Assembly (NCBI GenBank): GCA_014529385.2
Contig: CM043943.1
Span: forward strand, 97,368,355 to 97,432,354
Length of the DNA: 64,000 nucleotides
Source of the DNA: Adiantum capillus-veneris
Lineage: Eukaryota > Streptophyta > Polypodiopsida > Polypodiales > Pteridaceae
Direction: 5' to 3'
The position numbers and the translations under genes were made by a program. A model generated the notes under the pieces. That model did no database searches, was not told the DNA's origin, and worked only from the letters and a program-made list of their open reading frames with translations. This document shows positions 1-11,437 of the stretch, in pieces. The first letter of the stretch is position 1; every line of letters begins with the position of its first letter.

Positions 1-854
1 TATAGACGAGGCTTAGTAGAACTAAGCAAGACGTTTTGCAACTATGCCGATTTTGGCATAGTTGCAAAGAAAGCTGGCTGTCCTGCATTGAATACAGTGT
101 GGTCATGAGCTTTCTTTGCAGCACTTGGATACATGACAACCTCCTAACACTGACCACGTTCGCAATTATTAAACCCATGCGACATGCAATGCATGTGGGC
201 ACAATCCAGGACACTATCTAACACGGGGTCTTAATAAGAGCCGAGTCGTGCCATGGGTCTGTGGGAGTAGTGGGGGGAAGCAAGAACCCATTTGAGGAAA
301 CCCCAAAATCTGCTCCAGAATCGTAGAAGCACTGTTATGACTCCACCAACCCCTTCAAAAATGTAGGGATTCAGCTATATTTCATGGCAACAATGAAGCA
401 ACACAAGTCTCTCAAAATTAGGCCAATCAGTGCATTTGCTTTTTACTGTTGTTCTCACTAGCTCCATTACACCAGGCTTCCTCCCTTCAAGATACCACCA
501 ACTACCTGCTAACTGACAACACCAATGTTGCATGCACATCTCGAGGAAGAGCGACGACTGGCAAAAGGTCAACGTGTTCACCCGCTCCGCTCATGCCCAC
601 GATTCAAACGCACAACATCACATAGCCCAATGCTGTAACCACGTGCCCGTGTTTCTTGTTTCCAAAGCCATTTCACTCCATCATAAACTGAACTCAGACA
701 GGAAACACATGAAAAAAAGTCAACACGGACAAAAAAAGTAATCACAAACAAATTAGATGGCGTTTGAATTTCATGAGAAATGTGCTTCATTTTAGTGCCG
801 TCGATCCCACTGCTTGCACTTCATTTAATTTAATTAGCCATGTCAAATACTATT
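1..854. other. Unassigned DNA, probably inside the receptor-kinase first intron
   Basis: The receptor kinase at 1298-4336 runs leftwards and its kinase domain is cut by a splice donor at 1297, so this stretch should be intron unless the gene is truncated. I searched both strands for the missing kinase motifs (the VAVK lysine, HRD, DFG) and saw none. Short ORFs here show no family resemblance. A 13-bp perfect hairpin lies at 36-67. Confidence 0.5.
36..67. repeat. Perfect short inverted repeat (hairpin)
   Basis: Arms TTGCAACTATGCC (36-48) and GGCATAGTTGCAA (55-67) are exact reverse complements around a 6-base loop. A second small hairpin, CTTAGT and ACTAAG, lies just before it at about 12-26. 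No T-run follows, and a role is unknown. Confidence 0.7.
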
Positions 855-1258
855 GAGGGTGCGCAACCATCGTCACTATCTTACACGAGGTCAATGAGGA
901 GGGATCTAAGACCCAAATTTGGGGGTGCGAAGCGGCTTTGATCTCAGTCGTCCGATCTTTGGTGAACTAGGGGTGAACTTGAGGGTGAACTCGGGGTAAA
1001 CTGAGGGTGAACTCGGGGCAGAAATAGTGTCCCGAGTTCACCCCTAGTTCACTCGCCTCGCGGGGTGTGGGTGGAACCCGAGATTTCTCGATTGCCACAC
1101 AAATGCCCTACCACCACACTAACGCGTGTCGCTGCCCATGTTGGCATGGCACATGACGACGATTGAGATTAAAGCCGCTTCGGCCCCCCAAATTTGAGCC
1201 ATAGATCCCCTCTGAGCCATATGACCGTCCCATATAGTGACGAGGGCGCACACCCTCT
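855..1258. mobile_element. MITE with long terminal inverted repeats in the kinase-gene intron
   Basis: The outer roughly 100 bases at each end are imperfect reverse complements. The left arm begins GAGGGTGCGCAACC and the right arm ends GGGCGCACACCCTC. Further in, AAATTTGGGGGTGCGAAGCG (about 914-933) pairs with the right-arm stretch near 1175-1195. A second inverted repeat, GTGAACTAGGGGTGAACT at 962-979, pairs with 1034-1052, and short GGGTGAACT units repeat between. The whole element could fold into one hairpin. It has no coding capacity. I found no clear target-site duplication, so the superfamily is open. It ends 39 bases from the splice donor of the kinase gene. Confidence 0.72.
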
Positions 1259-1291
1259 CGCATGTCAACAATTAGATTTCACAATAAAGGG

Positions 1292-1300
1292 ACAAACCTG
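1292..1300 (-). other. 5' splice site of the receptor-kinase gene
   Basis: On the minus strand the sequence reads CAG|GTTTGTC, with the last exon base at 1298. It interrupts the kinase domain directly after the glycine-rich loop, where the next residues should supply the VAVK-type lysine. Translation beyond it loses kinase similarity and stops within 10 codons, which supports an intron here. Confidence 0.75.
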
Positions 1301-4300
1301 TCGATCATCAGCTAGGCTGCCTTTATACACGATGCTGAAACCGCCTTCGCCAAGAACGAGGGAGGGGTCGAAATTGTTGGTAGCCCGCCTCAAATCCTCC
1401 GCGCTCAGCCGCAGCAGCTGCTTCCGGACCTTCTCATCGACATCTCCGACGGTTATGAACTTCGCAGCGCGCCTTTCTTTCGCTCGCCGATACGCCCAAC
1501 CTGCAGAAACCCCCACAGCGACAAAGACTGCCAGCAGAGAGCCTGCAATGGTAAGCACCCTCTTCGGTTTTGTGCCTTCCTCTGCCCCGGGACAGTTTCT
1601 GTTTATTATTTTCCCACAGAGCCCCGGATTCCCTTCGAAGCTTGCAGAGAACGATGTATTTCTGAATATGGGGCTGTCCGGAATCACACCCACCAGCTCA
1701 TTGTTCGACAGGTTTAGCGCTTGTAGCATTGGGAGGTTGAATATTGATAGGGGTATCCCCCCTTGCAGCTTGTTGTCAGAGAGATTTAAAGATTTGAGGT
1801 TGCGCAGATTGCCCAGAGAGTTGGGGATTGCTCCACTTAGTAAATTTCTTGATATGTCGAGATTTCCCAACATCTCACAGCTTCCCAAAGAGCTTGGTAT
1901 GGGCCCTGAAAATTGATTGTTTGACATATCAAGTGTGAGCAATTGATGCAAAGATCCAAGCTCTGATGGAATGGCTCCACTGATCTCATTATTGGATACG
2001 TTCAGTATTTGTGATAAGCCTTTTAGTTTGCCTATTTCTGATGGCAAGCTTCCATTGAAGCTGTTATCATCAAGAGTGAGCACGGTGAGCCCCAAGCATT
2101 TGCCAATGCTTTCAGGTATTCGTCCGCTTAGGAGATTACCTCCCAAATACAATTTACTGAGGAGGACAAGCTGACCAATAGAAGGTGGTATTGATCCTGT
2201 GAAAAGGTTTTCATTCAGCTGCAAATGAACTAATTGTGTGAGATTGGCAATAGTTGCTGGTATGCTGCCTGTGAATTCATTGAAGCTCAAAGCAAGGAGG
2301 GTTAGTTTGGGCAAAGACGTCACTTGCGCTGGAAAGCTTCCTGTGAGTTTGTTATCTCCTAATGCAAACCATGTAAGGTTACTGAGGCTACCTATGCTGG
2401 AGGGTACCAGTCCAGAGAGTGAATTCTGGCCTATATCTAGCTCCCTTAATGCTGGTAGCATGCTAAAAATTTCAGGTATTTCGCCAGTAAAGTTATTGTT
2501 ATGTATGTATAGCACCTGAAGGCTCTGGCAAGTTCCTATTTCATAAGGAATACTACCTGTGAGCCTGTTGGCAAAAGCCCCAAAGTGCTTTAAGCTTGTA
2601 AGCCGCCCAATAAGGGGATCCAAGCTGCCATGGATTCTATTAAATGAGACATCCAGATCAACCAGAGCAGTGCAATTGTAAAGAGACATTGGGATGGGGC
2701 CAGTTAGGCTGTTTGAGAAGAGTGACAGATTTCTCAAGAGTGGTAGCATGCCCAATTCAGGCGGGATAAGGCCGTCAAGATTGTTTTCCTCAAGATGAAG
2801 CTCAATGAGAGAGGAGGAATTTCCCAATGCGGAAGGGATGTTGCCACTCAATTGGTTCCTGCTGAGGAAGAGGGTTTGCAGAGCCCCTGAATCACCTAGA
2901 ACGGGGGGTATTTGACCTGTTATATTATTTTCTGTTAACACCAGCACCTGAAGCTTAGCCAGGGTTGCAATCGAAGATGGGATAGTGCCAATAAGGTTGT
3001 TTCCAGCAAGATAGAGATACTGGAGATCCTTTAAAGATCCGAATTCGGATGGAATGCTTCCAGTGAATTCGTTGAAAGGTAGAATAAGGTATCTCAGAGC
3101 AGTGCAATTACTGAAAATGGATAAATCTCCCGAAAATTGGTTATTTGGACCTAAGGCCAGTCTGGCCAATGTGCTAATCTGGCAAAGCTCCATCGGCACT
3201 CGTCCTGTCAGAAGGTTATCATGCAGCTCAAGATGAACTAGGGATGTTGCATTAGCAATTGATTTGGGGATTGGCCCTGTTATGTGATTTAGAGACAGAT
3301 CCAACGCATAGATGTTGGGTAGTGACCACAAGGCTTCTGGTAGATTCCCTGTTATGTTGTTGGATTTAAGACCCAAATAGAGAAGGTTGGAGCATGCTGT
3401 GATGGAGTCGGGGAGACTTCCCGAGAAGGCATTGTATGACATGTTGAGGAGTTCTAAATCTTGACAAGATGCGGAGGGGAAGGACAACTCACCTGTTAGA
3501 TGATTGCTCGACACATCGAGGTTGTAAAGCTTTGGAAGAAGGAAAATGCCTGCTGGAATATTGCCGTCGAGCTCGTTTTCTTTGAGTAAGAGTGATTGCA
3601 GCTCCTTAAGGTTGGCAAAAGAGGTTGGAATGCTGCCAGAGAGCTTGTTTATGCTTAGGTCCAAGTGCCAGAGAGCAGCACACTCACTTAAAGTGTGTGG
3701 GATTGGCCCTGATAGATTATTCTGCCTTAGATTCATGTACTGAATGCTTGAAAGCTGGCTGAATTCAGATGGGATGCCGCCTGAGAGTGCATTCTCGGAT
3801 AGGTTCAGAATGACGAGGAACGGTAGAGAGCTCAGTGAAGGAGAGATGGGGCCGGTAAGCTGAAAGCTTTGTAAGCGGATGCGAGTGACACGAAAGAATG
3901 TATTGCAGGTGATCCCTTGCCAATAAGTGCAACAATTAGTGCTGTTCTTATCCGTCCAAGTGTCGAGGCCTCCAAAGGGATCCTGGGTCAAGCTTTGTTT
4001 GAACTCTAGAAGAAGCATGGCATCTTGCTGGTTGCAACCCGTGGTTGTGTTAGTAGAAACAGGTGGTGATGGGCTCTCTCCTGGTGGCGGTAGAGTCAAC
4101 AGCATATATGAGAACACCGGTGGTCCACTAAACTGCACGTTCTTTAAGATTTGGTGCAAATGATCATCAAGAGCGTGCGTTGGCGTCATGATGTCGAAGA
4201 GTGTTACACACACAAGGAGGTGCATCTGCATCCATCTGATGAGCAACATGCATGAGGGGGCCTGTGAGACAGACAGTGAGGAGGTCATGTTGAGGGTTTG

Positions 4301-4336
4301 GCGTATGGAGTAACAAGGACAGTAGCAGCAGATCAA
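1298..4336 (-). CDS. LRR receptor-like protein kinase, first exon (kinase domain continues beyond the window)
   Basis: This is a plasma-membrane receptor kinase of the plant LRR-RLK family, most like the FLS2/XII type by overall layout. The reading frame gives a hydrophobic signal segment (residues about 30-55), an LRR N-terminal cap with paired Cys (104-146), 31 LRRs with the xxNxLxGxIP pattern (about 149-885), a capping GNPGLCG motif, a membrane span (927-949) followed by basic residues, and a kinase start with glycine loop GEGGFSIV (996-1003). The exon ends after Gln1013 at CAG|GTTTGT in phase 0; the frame reads on to a stop at 1265 only as intron. No island domain interrupts the LRRs. The start is uncertain: Met1 (4336) or Met17 (4288), the latter giving a more usual signal peptide. 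The catalytic kinase lobe is not in the window. The ligand is unknown. LRR-RLK identity is certain; the subfamily is inference. Confidence 0.93.
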
Positions 4337-4578
4337 CGGCCGAGTGCAAGATAGCTGACAGGGATGTTGGATTTGAGAGAGAAAGAGAGAGAGCCTGAGA
4401 GGTCCATTGCGAGAATGGCAACTTCCTGGAGTGAGCTAATATAGTTGCAGACTTCGAAATCGTGCACTCGAGCTGTTTGACTATGACCTGCGCAAAAGGG
4501 TCGCCGGGTTGGAACATTAGAGCATGGAGAACACGTCGTGACTCGTGACTTCAAAACTTCAATACACCCCACGTTGTT

Positions 4579-4586
4579 TATTTATA
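4579..4586 (-). promoter_or_regulatory. Probable TATA box of the receptor-kinase gene
   Basis: The minus strand reads TATAAATA within GCATATAAATAAAC, about 245 bases upstream of the first in-frame ATG. A start site near 4550 would give a leader of 215-260 bases. An upstream ATG at 4517 opens a 116-codon frame that overlaps the kinase start in another frame, so leaky scanning or a different start site would be needed. Confidence 0.5.
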
Positions 4587-4687
4587 TGCAAGTTGCTCTT
4601 CTCGTTGTGACTATGGGAGCTGAGTCCCTTTATGGGCTTAAGAAATTAGGCAGTGTTCAGACTGCCCAACAGAGTGCATCCTCTATG

Positions 4688-5063
4688 AGCCAGTTCTCAT
4701 GAGGGTTTGATTTTCAAAATGTTGGCAATATGTTGCCAATTTTTTGGTTTCACATGGAGTGTTTCCACTAAATAGTTGGCAACAAGTTGCCAACAAGTTC
4801 CCAAACGGCTCCATGCCCAAGGGGTGGAGCAAGATGGCAACCACAAGTGAAGACAAAGAGAAAAAAGTGTTTTTCATTGAATGGAGGAAAAGACAAACTT
4901 TTTTTCCACTTCTCTCTCTATTCTCTCACTTACTTTTCCCATTCATTTTCCTTAAAAAAGAAGTCTCTCCCACTCTCACGTTTTTAGATACCTTCCATGA
5001 GAACTCACAAAATCAAGTTGTTGGTTGGCAACAAGTTGCCAACCAACCTCTCATGTGAACTAG
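4688..5063. mobile_element. hAT-like MITE upstream of the receptor-kinase promoter
   Basis: A 7-base direct repeat CTCTATG flanks the element (4681-4687 and 5064-5070), close to the 8 bp made by hAT transposases. Terminal repeats read CCAGTTCTCATGAG on the left and CTAGTTCACATGAG in reverse complement on the right. Perfect palindromes GTTGGCAAC-AA-GTTGCCAAC occur near both ends (about 4775 and 5023), with a weaker copy near 4719, as in hAT subterminal repeats. It has no coding capacity. It lies about 100 bases upstream of the TATA box. Confidence 0.7.
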
Positions 5064-5642
5064 CTCTATGCTAATCAATAGATAACACGCATGTGCTAAA
5101 TAAACCAAGGATGTGCCGAAAAGTGGAAAAAAGAGCTGACTTTTAACACTTTATTTTGGAACAATTAAACATTTTATACATGGGACTCATCGAGTTCTCT
5201 AAGAGACCTTCTTATTGGGAGGAACATGGGACTCGAATAAGCTAGGTCTTTCAATTCTTCAAGAATGGTATTGCCACAATGTTGCTTCCAACATGCTGCC
5301 AATGATGATCTGAAGTGGCTTGGACAATAGACCTTGCCATATACAATGACAACTTGGAAACCTATTAAATCCTTGCCACCTTAGCTATGGACATGTCTAG
5401 AGATGATTTCAGCAACAATTTCATCAACATCAATGAAGCTAGTTTTACTCTTATGCCTACTACACTCCCATTGCTCTCTCTTCCTTTTGGTCTCCTTCTC
5501 CTCGACGATGGTACATAAGTCAAGGTGTTTCATGAGCTTATTTATTGGGTATGGTGGATGAAAGTTATTAAACCTTACCTTCTTCCATCACCAAGTATCT
5601 TGTCCTCAACACATCCATGTAACCTGACCTATAATTTCCATG

Positions 5643-5680
<38 letters not shown>

Positions 5681-5819
5681 GGGGTTTGGACGAAGATTGA
5701 TATCTTTGTTGACCATTGCCACCTGGACGATTTTAGTTTTGTCCCACGTTTGGAGGGAAAGATGTGGGAGGGACAAATTGCAAGTAACTGTGAGTTTTCT
5801 TCTCATGACTAGCTCTTCA
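5064..5819. other. Gene-free stretch with a (GA)n microsatellite
   Basis: No supported gene on either strand. A pure (GA)n run lies at 5646-5676. Short ORFs across it are low-complexity shadows. Confidence 0.6.
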
Positions 5820-6160
5820 AGAATTGCCTTTAAAACGAAAAAATCTCCATCTCAAATAAATAGAAAAGTTAGTAGCATATTCTAGCAAGTAATGTCCATG
5901 GACATGCTATTTGGTAAAAGTTGGTGCGCTTTCACCACAATATATACAAGTGTGTGACCTGTCCTCTGCATGGAGAGGAGAAGTACAATAAAAAAAGGAA
6001 ACATGCTATGTAGGCCTCCCTCCCTGGCCTCTTTCTTCAGCTTGAGGAAAAACAACATTGTACTGGCCTTGTTGGTTATATCTTGTAGCCAGTGAACTTC
6101 AAAAGACAACATTCTAGACATGGAGCTGATCAAGCTACAAATTCCTTTTGTAAAATTGCT
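5820..6160. repeat. Diverged direct repeat, copy 1
   Basis: Most of this stretch is repeated in the same orientation at 6494-6815. Shared landmarks are GCCTTTAAAA near the start, AGCATATTCTAGCAAG, CATGGACATGCTATTTGGTAAA and CTCATCAAGCT-like text near the end. Substitutions and small gaps are frequent, so the duplication is old. Minus-strand translations of both copies look alike over 40-50 residues but match no family I know. A weaker echo lies near 7180-7230. Confidence 0.65.
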
Positions 6161-6493
6161 ACTAAAAACAACCAATGTTTCTTATACTCCCTATAATCTC
6201 CAACAGTCAATGCATTATTTCTCGAGTCTTGATTTGAAGCTCATTAAGCTCCCTAGCTAGTTGTCTTACTACGATTTTTTTTTCTTTCAAAAACCATATA
6301 TCTTCAAGATGCAAGCATATGTAGTTGTGTTAAAATATAAACTATCACACCGAGTTCGGTGTAAATAGCATAGTGATTCCTTGCCCTACCCCCATGTGGC
6401 ATATCATAAGTTAGTGCATTCCAAGAAATAGTCAGAAGAATTTGCGAGTAATTTTCAGCTTTATTTTCAAATTTCTTATGACATTTTCTTCAA

Positions 6494-6815
6494 AGTTTGC
6501 CTTTAAAATAAAAAAATCACCATCTTCAGGTAAGTAGCATATTCTAGCAAGCAATTCTCATGGACATGCTATTTGGTAAAGGTTGATGTGCTTTCACACC
6601 GATATTAATGAGCGTGTGACTCGTCCTCCAAATAGAGAGAAGAAGCCCAAGAAAGAAAACATGTTATGTATGCTCCCTCCCTCCTCTCTTTTTTCACATT
6701 CAAGGAAAGAAGCATAGTGATGGCCTTGTTGGCTATATCTTGTGACCAATAAACTCCAAGAAACAACATTTTAGACACGAAGCTCATCAAGCTTTTTCCA
6801 TGGTTCATGAATAGA
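6494..6815. repeat. Diverged direct repeat, copy 2
   Basis: Counterpart of 5820-6160. Its right end is followed within about 25 bases by the MITE at 6839. It could be an arm of an old unclassified element; no LTR ends (TG..CA) are evident. Confidence 0.65.
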
Positions 6816-6838
6816 CCACGCTTGGCATCCATATTGAC

Positions 6839-7092
6839 CAAAGGGGTCACTTAATATTTATGTGACTATCACGTGAGTGTAGTAAGAGTTAATAAAATTT
6901 ATTTTTTTTCACATTTTCACTCACAAAAATGTTCCATAAAATGGAATCGGGATTTTTTTAAAACAAATTGAAAAGGAAAAGGGTGTATTTTATTTGTAAA
7001 AAATTTCATAGGTAAAGAGTTTTAAAAATAGTCCTTGAATGCACACAATACACACGAACTATACATAATGAACACACACCCTCCCCCCGCCC
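6839..7092. mobile_element. MITE family 2, copy A
   Basis: This segment matches, in inverse orientation, the segment at 30215-30462. Both hold AAATTGAAAAGGAAAAGGGT-like and AAAATAGTCCTTGAA-like blocks in the same order and start with a G-run followed by GTCAC. It is AT-rich inside, about 250 bp long and has no ORF. The G/C-run termini act as short inverted repeats. The target duplication is unclear. Confidence 0.7.
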
Positions 7093-7908
7093 AATATTTC
7101 ATGGCATCTTTTTTCTGTTGTCCCTTACCTAATAATAAATCCTCTTTTTGCACCATACATGTTGTGCATATCATGCTATCATTACACTCCAAGAGGAGGT
7201 GAAGCTCATCAAGTACTTTTTGTGCTTTTGCAAATACAACAAACTTGTCATAGTTAACCAAAGCAATGGCAAGCATGCATTTTTTCCCCAAGACCTTTGA
7301 CTGACAATTGCATCAAGAGAACAACCAACCCAATGCTCTTCTCCAAATTGCCTAAATATTGGAAGACAAATCCTCATTGTACATTTGATAAAGTTAGTGT
7401 AGTCCCAGACACTATCTTTCCAATAGGAAGCTTATCAAGACCATGTTTTTTTGTGCTTTGTAATTATACCGAAATTTAAAAACATGTGGACCAAATCAGC
7501 TCCAAGCATGGTGGTGCTCTCCAAAATCCCTTGACTAAAAATATTAATTATGTGTTTGCCCTTGTTTGCCCATGTCAACTTCTTGTGTAAAGCCACATGC
7601 CTTCATGATCTCAACCTAGGAGGATTTTCCTCCATGTGCCGGTAGGTGAAGAGAGGAGAATTTTTGAAGTCATAGAAACAATCCCAAGAGAACATAACCA
7701 ATCTATGACACTTGGATAAGTACGTAGACATGCTAGAGTATGTTAAAGAATGTACATGATGACTCTACATAAAGAGAAACGCTTAAAGAATCCTCAAGAG
7801 TGTGATGTTTGAAAGGGTTAAAGGACTTAATTTATGATGCATGAATTTTAGTGATGCAATTGTAACATTATGGGAATTTCGAGGTCATCTTTTTTGTCGT
7901 TTAGTGTT

Positions 7909-7947
<39 letters not shown>

Positions 7948-10667
7948 CTACACCAATGGGGAGGGGTTTTTGTTACGGAACCTTCATTGTGAAAATTTCT
8001 TTTGGATTTCGAAAGTGAATTTGCTTTAATAAACAATTTGAGGCAACTTTCCATGATGGGATGCTTTTACCTCAAGAAGGTCTCTTTCATCGACCAAAAG
8101 GAATTTTTGAATCGTCTCATGTCCTTCTTTTCCCTCCTATTCCCACCTCCCTCCTCGTCCCACCACCTTCTTCTCTTCCTACTACACTCTCTTTATCTTC
8201 ATCTTCTGTGTTTTATATTCTTCATGCAATGGAGTCTACTCGGTTGAAATTCCCTAGCACATCCATTGAAATCATCACTACCTATGACACATTAGATGAA
8301 CACACCAATCGATCCCAATATCCACAACCAAGGGCATATGGATAATCATGCAGTAGAACTCGAGAAGGAAAGCCTCCTTAAAAAATCAATACTTGTCATG
8401 TTGGAAAGGAAGAGTGAAATATTTCAAGCTTTCTAGAGCTAAGAAGACAGTGAAGGAAGTTTTAGTGCAACATGTTAATATTCATCATGTAACATTTAAT
8501 GCACTAGTAACTTGCGTGTAGTGGAAATTGATAACATAGTGAGAATTTCATTAAGGACAAGTTCCTAATGAGCATATAGAGAGTACTTAATTTGATTAAG
8601 CAACATAGAAATTTACACCTAGCTAGTTTAGCATAGACAATACTTGAAAAGAGAGAGAAATAGAACAATTGACAATGATCGAGCACCGGATTTACACGGA
8701 GCCGGTCCCCCTCCAAAAAGGCTTTGTATTATAGCTTCTCCCATCAAAGGAGACTTTTGTACAGTACAATCTTTGTGTTCCTTGACAAACCTCTTTGGTA
8801 CAATGAAGATGATAGCTTCTTGCACCAAATTATTCTTGAAAAACTCACCTAGTGTCCCTAGCCTCAGTCCCAAGACCTCACACACCTTCATAAATGGTGA
8901 GAGCTAGCAGGGAATGAGGAAGATTGAGAGGAAGAAGATGTATCTTACAAGAAAGAAGTATTATTCTCACATAATTACTCTGATAGCATAGCTTAGCTTA
9001 GTAATTAGCATGGTAGAGGAGATGAACATGCCATTGATGCTTGGCGCTTGGTTGGATTTGCATTCCATAGCCAAGAGTTGTTGGTGTAGGCCTCCACTTC
9101 TCAATGCTCGGAGAAGGAGATGGAGTTCTTACTCAACACATAGTTGTGTGTGTGTAGCAAAATGAGTTAGACTAAAAATGCCAACCCTCTCTCTACTTGG
9201 TCTACCCCTCTTGCTTTTTGCTCTTGCTGGATTCCCATTGGCTCTTGTAAAGCTTCGCTAATTACAAATTAGAAGCATAATTGATGGCCTTGTGACATGT
9301 GTCCCCCTTTCCCCTTTGTGAGAGCTTTAGGTAATTGAATAATTTATTTAAACTCTCATTGGACATTTTAGTCTTCTAGCCACCAATAGGAATCAAGCAA
9401 GCCATTGGGCTACTGGATGCTCATTGGACCCCTTGGTAGACTGTCCAATAATCTTCTTGGGAGCTTAATTTTTATTGTTTATTTTATCAAGCATTTTTAA
9501 ATTGATTAGGCTAACTTTACTCTAGCCTAATTCTCATTGGTCCACCTCTATGGCCATCCAATAGGATTTGAGGGGAGATTGGGGGCAACTGGGCTAGGAG
9601 TCTGCCATGTGTCCATTCTTCCCTTTGGGGAGAGCTTGGGAGTGTGTGTGTGTGTGTTTGCACGCACGTGTGTGTGTGTTTCTATCTCATCCCCTACCAT
9701 TAGGGCTCGCCCCCTCCTTCCTAGGGATGTGGGAAGACTTTTTAGTCTTCCCATAACCATCCAATATTTTCCACCTTTGGCCATTGGACTTATTACTTAA
9801 TTTTTGGAACCTTAGCCTATGGAAGTCTTAATGGAGCTGAACCTTAGGTCTTTCAAACCCCATTGAAGCACATTGCTCTTTTGCAGTCTGTCTCTTTTTC
9901 GATCCCTATTTTCCCTCCTTTGGATCCCTACTGAGACCGGTCTGGTAGCCTTACCAATATTCTAGCTTTTACTCCCCGGGTACTTCCCCATATTAAATGA
10001 TCAGTTTAACATGAGAAATGATTTGGGAGAATTAGATATTAGTTTTATGACACATAAGGTCCCTTCATCTCTATCCCGAGAGCTCTAACCTTCCTCTACA
10101 TAGAGTGATTCATCATTTTACACTAGATTATTGGATGTTCTCTCCACTTTGATTTTGCATGTTTGTGTTACTATGTCCCATATGATTGTTATATATTTAT
10201 TTTGTTGTCTTGTGCTACTATGATCCTTACATATATGTATCCCTCAAGCATAGAGGAATTGCAACAAGTGGAGTGTGTCATTGACATTTTTGATGTCTGG
10301 AATGGCTCATTGTGGAGGAGCTTTACAAAGGGAGAAGTCTTAGGTCTCTTGCATAGTAGGGGGTATTATTTTATGATCATTTCTATGCTCCAACAAGATC
10401 CAAGTTTGTATTGCCTGATTTTGAGAGTGGAGAGTGGCCTCTACCAAGCTCAACAACATCTGAAAGCTATAGGTGCAAAATCTTTTTGTGAAATCCAAAA
10501 ATGTCTAAAGATTAACATTACAGGAAAAAAGAGTAGAGATCATTTTTTATGACATTATTGTATTTTGTGTACTTTTTTGCAAAGGTAGATGAAATTGACG
10601 ATGTCAGCTAACTACTTAGACACAAAATATATAGAATTTGTGGAGGAAGGTTGGACTGAGAAGATAA
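7093..10667. other. Long gene-free stretch
   Basis: No supported gene. There is a (GA)n run at 7909-7945, a TG/CACG-rich patch at about 9641-9680, and several short ORFs of biased composition. The longest, 129 codons at 10163-10552 on the plus strand, resembles nothing I recognise and shows no splice or promoter context. Old repeats are likely but not identifiable by eye. Confidence 0.55.
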
Positions 10668-10678
10668 GATCTATATGC

Positions 10679-10817
10679 CAGCATGAGCTAGCTCAATGGT
10701 TGAAGCATTCAACCTTCGTGACCTGCGTCATGGGTTTGAATGTGGCATAGTGATGCCCGAAGGCACACTTTGTAGCTTACGAGCATGAATGCTTGTACTT
10801 TACAAAAAAAAAAAAAG
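10679..10817 (+). mobile_element. tRNA-derived SINE
   Basis: A 139-bp insertion is bounded by perfect 11-bp direct repeats GATCTATATGC (10668-10678 and 10818-10828). Near its 5' end is a pol III box A, TAGCTCAATGG (10689-10699), and 33 bases later a box B-like GGTTTGAATGT (10733-10743; consensus GGTTCRANNCC). It ends in an A-run of 13. Internal promoter, poly(A) tail and target-site duplication together are the signature of a tRNA-derived SINE. It encodes no protein and would depend on a LINE for movement. Confidence 0.88.
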
Positions 10818-10828
10818 GATCTATATGC

Positions 10829-11402
10829 ACATTGAATCAAGTGAGGTAGGTTATATAGAATGAAAAGATAGATTTTCCATTGATCTTTTTCTTTTGAGAG
10901 AGATGGCAAGAAGGTGTGTAAAGAATATTTTTTTCCTTTTGGTCATTTGTTGCTTATGTATATATCATAACATTACTTTTTCCTTTTGATAATATGGATT
11001 GTAGGTCTTGAGAAGGATTGAAAAGAAAATTGTGCTAGAAGGGATTATGCATCTACTTCCAAGCTAAAGCCTACTCTGTAGTTAGATCTCTACCCTATTT
11101 TTCGTGTTGTGGCAGTTTGTAACCATTGTTTCTTATAGGATGTATTTTTTTGGCAAGAATTTTTTGACGAGATCTTTTTTGGAATACGACGAGAAGATTC
11201 CAAAAAGATTCTCTCTTTCTCAACCCTTGGTAGTTGAGGATCCATTGTTTTTTTCTCTCTCCTCATCCTCTCTCTCTCTCTCACATAAATTTTTCCTTGG
11301 CAAATGCACCTTGATCAAACACCCATTATTTAAAAATCTCCCTCTCTTCTGCCTATCTCATGCACACTCATATACAAGCACAAAAATACACCCGAATCAT
11401 TA

Positions 11403-11437
<35 letters not shown>

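Noticed and set aside
1-854. Kinase exon 2 of the receptor gene within the window
   Set aside because: No HRD, DFG or APE motifs on the minus strand in any frame.
1194-1916. 240-codon plus-strand ORF
   Set aside because: Antisense shadow of the LRR receptor-kinase exon; the LRR periodicity produces long open frames on the other strand.
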